7,148 nt of DNA, from NCBI GenBank assembly GCA_002841655.1, contig PHAH01000044.1:1-7148 (forward strand), in the 5' to 3' direction. The stretch's first letter is position 1. Every line of letters starts with the position of its first letter. Below, one piece after another: positions 4,428-7,148 of this stretch. A model generated the notes under the pieces. That model saw nothing but the letters and a program-made list of their open reading frames with translations. It was not told where the DNA came from and ran no database searches. Source of the DNA: Candidatus Falkowbacteria bacterium HGW-Falkowbacteria-2 (GTDB taxonomy: Bacteria > Patescibacteriota > Patescibacteriia > Patescibacteriales > UBA12465). The position numbers were made by a program, and so were the translations under genes.

Positions 4428-7148
4428 ATGAGTATAATAAAGCTTAAACTGACCAAGACTCTAGTAATGGCGCTGCTTTTTCTGTTTAGTATTTTGGCTA
4501 CACCAATTATAGCCTCTGCGGCAGCACTTAATTTACAAATTACGTCGCCAACGGCCAGTAGTATTTTTTATGTTCGCCCAAATCAGAATGTTAACGTAAG
4601 CTATCTAGTTAATAGCACAGGTTTCAGCGGGCTTTATAATGTTTACCTCCGTCAAGGAATATCAACCTATGCGACCTATAGTTCTAGTCGGGTTTTTCCT
4701 CAGGGTTTATACTCATACTCTGATAATCTTAATGTTGGCTCTGTAAGTAATGGCCTATATAACATTTCTGTGTTTGTGCCAGATCTCTGGGCACATTCAT
4801 CAAATTCCGTTATTGTTGATGGCACGAACCCGACTATCCCAACGGTTACTTATCCCAGTAATGCTGGTATTTACGTCAATTCAACGAATCCCACCACTAT
4901 CACCTGGAATCAGTCTACGGACGCGAATTTCGGCTCGACGCCAATTCGGGTTACGTATTCTTTGAATGGAACTTTTAATGATTCCGTGACAATTGTTAAT
5001 TTGCCAGCTTCAGCAACATCGACGACGTGGTATCCGCCGACAGTGAACGTTAGCACTGCGAAAGTGGCTGTCATTGCAACTGATTTGGCAGGAAACACTG
5101 TTAATGATATTTCCAACTACGCTTTTACCATAGATAATACAGCGCCCGTAGTAGATGCGGGCGCCTATGCGGCTCTAAGTTCTCCGACTTCACCGGGGGC
5201 GACTGCAACTGACAATTATACCAGCGGAGCTAACCTGACCTATGCGTGGTCAATGGTTTCCGGCCCAGGGAGCATTTCTTTTTCTAATAATACAATTTTA
5301 AATCCATTAATTTCTGCCAATGTCAGCGGGGCATATGTTGCTAGATTGACCGTTACCGATCAGGCTGGCAATCAGTCTATGGATGATTTTTCTTTCTCAT
5401 GGGATGGCAATCCAGGATCATTTAATATTACTGCTCCAACAGCTGGACAAATCATACGTGGTTCTAGCAGCGCGGGGGTGGTCTGGAGTTTACCTCCTGA
5501 CTCTGATTTGAGTCATTTTGATATTCATTACTCTGGTAATAATGGTGCCAATTGGACACTGGCAACATCCAGTTTAGCTTCAACTACTACTTCTTATTCA
5601 TGGACCGTTCCGACCTTAAATTCGGCGGAAAGTTTGGTGCGAGTTACAGCCTTCGACATAGACAGTAATAATACTGCCGCTGTTTCTGATACGTTTATCA
5701 TCGATAGCATCGGTCCCGCCATTACCATCACAAATTCAAATCTAGGGGTCATTAATACGCCTACTGTCTCGGGTGCTTCTGCGACTGATGCTAACGGTAT
5801 CGCTTCTTATGCTTGGGCGAAAGTTTCTGGACCAGGAACAATTACTTTTTCCTCCTCAGCCACTATTGCCAATCCCACAATGTCTGCTAGCGCCGACGGT
5901 GTATACGTCGCTCGTTTAACAGTGACTGATAATGCAGGAAACACGAGTACGTCCGATGTCAGTTTTACTTGGGACACCACTGGTCCAAGTATTACCATTA
6001 CTAATTCAAATCTAGGGGCTATAAGAGTGGCGACCGCCTCGGGAGCTTCGGCCACTGATGCAAATGGTATTAATTCTTATGCTTGGACGAAAGTTTCTGG
6101 ACCAGGAACAATAACATTTGCCGCTTCGGCTGATATCGCTAATCCAACCTTGGCTGCTGATAGCGAGGGCGCTTATGTCGCCCGTTTAACTGTGACTGAT
6201 AACGTTGGCAACTCGAGCACGTCGGACGTAAGTTTTATCTGGGATACCACTGCACCGAATATCACCATTACAAATTCAAATCTAGGCGCTATAAGAGTGG
6301 CGACTGCTTCTGGTGCTTCAGCCACTGATGCCAACGGCATCGCTTCCTATGCTTGGACAAAAATATCTGGACCAGGAACAATTACTTTCTCTTCCTCGGC
6401 GACCATCGCTAATCCAACACTTGCGGCTAATTCTGACGGCGCTTATGTCGCTCGTTTAACCGTGACTGATAATGCAGGAAACACGAGTACGTCCGATGTT
6501 AGTTTTACCTGGGACACTACCGGGCCAGTTATTACTATATCGAATGCTAACTTAGGTGCTATTAATACCCCTACTGCCTCAGGTGCGTCTGCGACTGATG
6601 CCAACGGCATCGCTTCCTATACTTGGACGAAAGTATCCGGACCAGGCACCATTACCTTTGCCCCATCGGCGACCAGTACTGACCCAGTCATGTCTACTAA
6701 TACTAACGGCTCCTATGTTGCTCGTTTAACAGTGATTGATAATGTCGGCAATTCCAGCGCGGCGGATGTTAGTTTTATTTGGGACACCACTGGTCCAAGT
6801 ATTACCATTACCAATTCAAATCTAGGCGCTATAAGAGTGGCGACCGCTTCCGGTGCTTCGGCCACTGATGCAAATGGGATCGCTTCCTATGCTTGGGCGA
6901 AAGTATCTGGTCCGGGAACAATTACCTTTGCCTCCTCAGCCACCATCTCTAATCCAACACTAGCGGCTGATTCTGATGGCGCTTACGTTGCCCGTTTAAC
7001 CGTGACTGATAATGTTGGAAACACGAGCACGTCCGATGTTAGTTTTACCTGGGACACCACTGCTCCTGTCATCACCATCAACGCCATCACTCCTGATCCC
7101 ACTGGTGACTCCACCCCTACCTTCACTGGCAACGCCACTGACGCTCTC
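4428..7148 (+). CDS. Large exported surface protein with Ig/FN3-like and tandem PKD/REJ-like repeats (3' end outside window)
   Basis: An open frame of 907 codons starts at the ATG at 4428 and reaches the window edge without a stop. The start is chosen because an in-frame TAA lies at 4416-4418 and because it yields a signal peptide: MSIIKLKLTK, a hydrophobic stretch to about 28, and cleavage after ASA (29-31). Domains in order: an Ig-like domain (about 33-131); an Ig/FN3-like domain (about 134-238); a divergent PKD/REJ-like domain (239-328, with YAWSMVSGPGSISF and YVARLTVTDQAGN); a FN3/Ig-like domain (329-428, opening ITAPTAGQIIRG); five tandem 90-residue PKD/REJ-like repeats (429-878); and the start of another Ig-like domain (879-907, TPTFTGNATDA). 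The protein is rich in Ser, Thr, Ala and Asn, and I see no cysteine. Such beta-sandwich chains usually form stalks on cell-surface adhesins or enzymes. The functional C-terminal part and any anchor are not in the window, so ligand and role are unknown. Confidence 0.9.
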   Translation, partial: MSIIKLKLTKTLVMALLFLFSILATPIIASAAALNLQITSPTASSIFYVRPNQNVNVSYLVNSTGFSGLYNVYLRQGISTYATYSSSRVFPQGLYSYSDNLNVGSVSNGLYNISVFVPDLWAHSSNSVIVDGTNPTIPTVTYPSNAGIYVNSTNPTTITWNQSTDANFGSTPIRVTYSLNGTFNDSVTIVNLPASATSTTWYPPTVNVSTAKVAVIATDLAGNTVNDISNYAFTIDNTAPVVDAGAYAALSSPTSPGATATDNYTSGANLTYAWSMVSGPGSISFSNNTILNPLISANVSGAYVARLTVTDQAGNQSMDDFSFSWDGNPGSFNITAPTAGQIIRGSSSAGVVWSLPPDSDLSHFDIHYSGNNGANWTLATSSLASTTTSYSWTVPTLNSAESLVRVTAFDIDSNNTAAVSDTFIIDSIGPAITITNSNLGVINTPTVSGASATDANGIASYAWAKVSGPGTITFSSSATIANPTMSASADGVYVARLTVTDNAGNTSTSDVSFTWDTTGPSITITNSNLGAIRVATASGASATDANGINSYAWTKVSGPGTITFAASADIANPTLAADSEGAYVARLTVTDNVGNSSTSDVSFIWDTTAPNITITNSNLGAIRVATASGASATDANGIASYAWTKISGPGTITFSSSATIANPTLAANSDGAYVARLTVTDNAGNTSTSDVSFTWDTTGPVITISNANLGAINTPTASGASATDANGIASYTWTKVSGPGTITFAPSATSTDPVMSTNTNGSYVARLTVIDNVGNSSAADVSFIWDTTGPSITITNSNLGAIRVATASGASATDANGIASYAWAKVSGPGTITFASSATISNPTLAADSDGAYVARLTVTDNVGNTSTSDVSFTWDTTAPVITINAITPDPTGDSTPTFTGNATDAL
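5142..5411 (+). repeat. Divergent 270-bp PKD/REJ-like unit, outlier of the downstream array
   Basis: Residues 239-328 of the surface protein form a unit of exactly 90 residues, the same length as the five downstream repeats. It shares the YAW-VSGPG core, the YVARLTVTD-AGN motif and the closing F-WD with them, but is otherwise strongly diverged. It opens with VVDAG, close to the general PKD/REJ pattern that the downstream units have lost. A 300-bp segment encoding a FN3/Ig-like domain separates it from the array. It is probably an older copy of the same domain. Confidence 0.75.
5712..7061 (+). repeat. Tandem array of five 270-bp coding repeats (90 residues each)
   Basis: Units begin at 5712, 5982, 6252, 6522 and 6792, each exactly 270 bp with no insertion or deletion. 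Each encodes a 90-residue PKD/REJ-like beta-sandwich of the form xITITNSNLGxI...SGASATDANGI.SY.W.K.SGPGTITF...YVARLTVxDNxGN...DVSFxWDTT. Units 2 and 5 differ at 8 of 90 residues, as do units 3 and 5. Unit starts fall into two types: INTPT (units 1 and 4) and IRVAT (units 2, 3 and 5). The DNA is less uniform than the protein, with many synonymous changes, so the copies are not brand new. The array ends at 7062, where a different Ig-like domain begins. Confidence 0.95.

Noticed and set aside
4750..6055. Open frames of 68-82 codons on both strands within the surface-protein gene
   Set aside because: They overlap a long continuous frame with signal peptide and repeat domains; the antisense ones mirror the repeat codon pattern.
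5712..7061. CRISPR array or mobile element
   Set aside because: The repeats are 270 bp, contiguous without spacers, in frame and encode a recognisable beta-sandwich domain.
1..7148. Alternative genetic code (UGA as Gly, as in some CPR lineages)
   Set aside because: None of the three long frames contains an in-frame UGA, and Gly is encoded by normal GGN codons.

Overview
The window looks like a piece of a Candidate Phyla Radiation (Patescibacteria, Parcubacteria-like) genome. This is inference. It rests on the moderately AT-rich composition, the lack of a Shine-Dalgarno sequence before any of the three starts, and the types of gene: a secreted lysozyme-like/repeat protein and a very long Ig-like repeat surface protein, both of styles common in that group. 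The genes read with the standard bacterial code; no in-frame UGA has to be recoded.

Layout. Bases 1-1334 (minus) hold a secreted protein whose 3' end lies outside the window. It has a signal peptide, a probable lysozyme-like cell-wall hydrolase domain with four cysteines, and a C-terminal series of short beta-rich repeats. A sigma70-type promoter lies just upstream (about 1373-1401). A strong hairpin at 1453-1482 sits 9 bases past the stop codon of the next gene. Bases 1492-4146 (minus) hold a complete clpB-type Hsp100 AAA+ disaggregase of 884 residues. Its leader carries a near-perfect CIRCE operator (4191-4217) directly downstream of a plausible promoter, so control by the heat-shock repressor HrcA is likely. 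Bases 4147-4427 are an AT-rich divergent intergenic region with promoters facing both ways. Bases 4428-7148 (plus) hold the first 907 codons of a large exported surface protein that runs off the right edge. It contains Ig/FN3-like domains, a divergent PKD/REJ-like domain, and then five tandem copies of a PKD/REJ-like domain, each exactly 270 bp.

The genes do not form one pathway. The ClpB gene is a cytoplasmic heat-shock unit flanked by two envelope-facing proteins. The most interesting point is inside ClpB: it has the long ClpB-type middle domain but also an insertion in the second ATPase domain with an Ile-Gly-Phe tripeptide at the position where ClpA and ClpC carry their ClpP-docking loop (IGL/VGF). 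That raises the possibility of a natural disaggregase that can feed ClpP. Second is the mosaic 270-bp repeat array, which looks as if it evolves by recombination between units.
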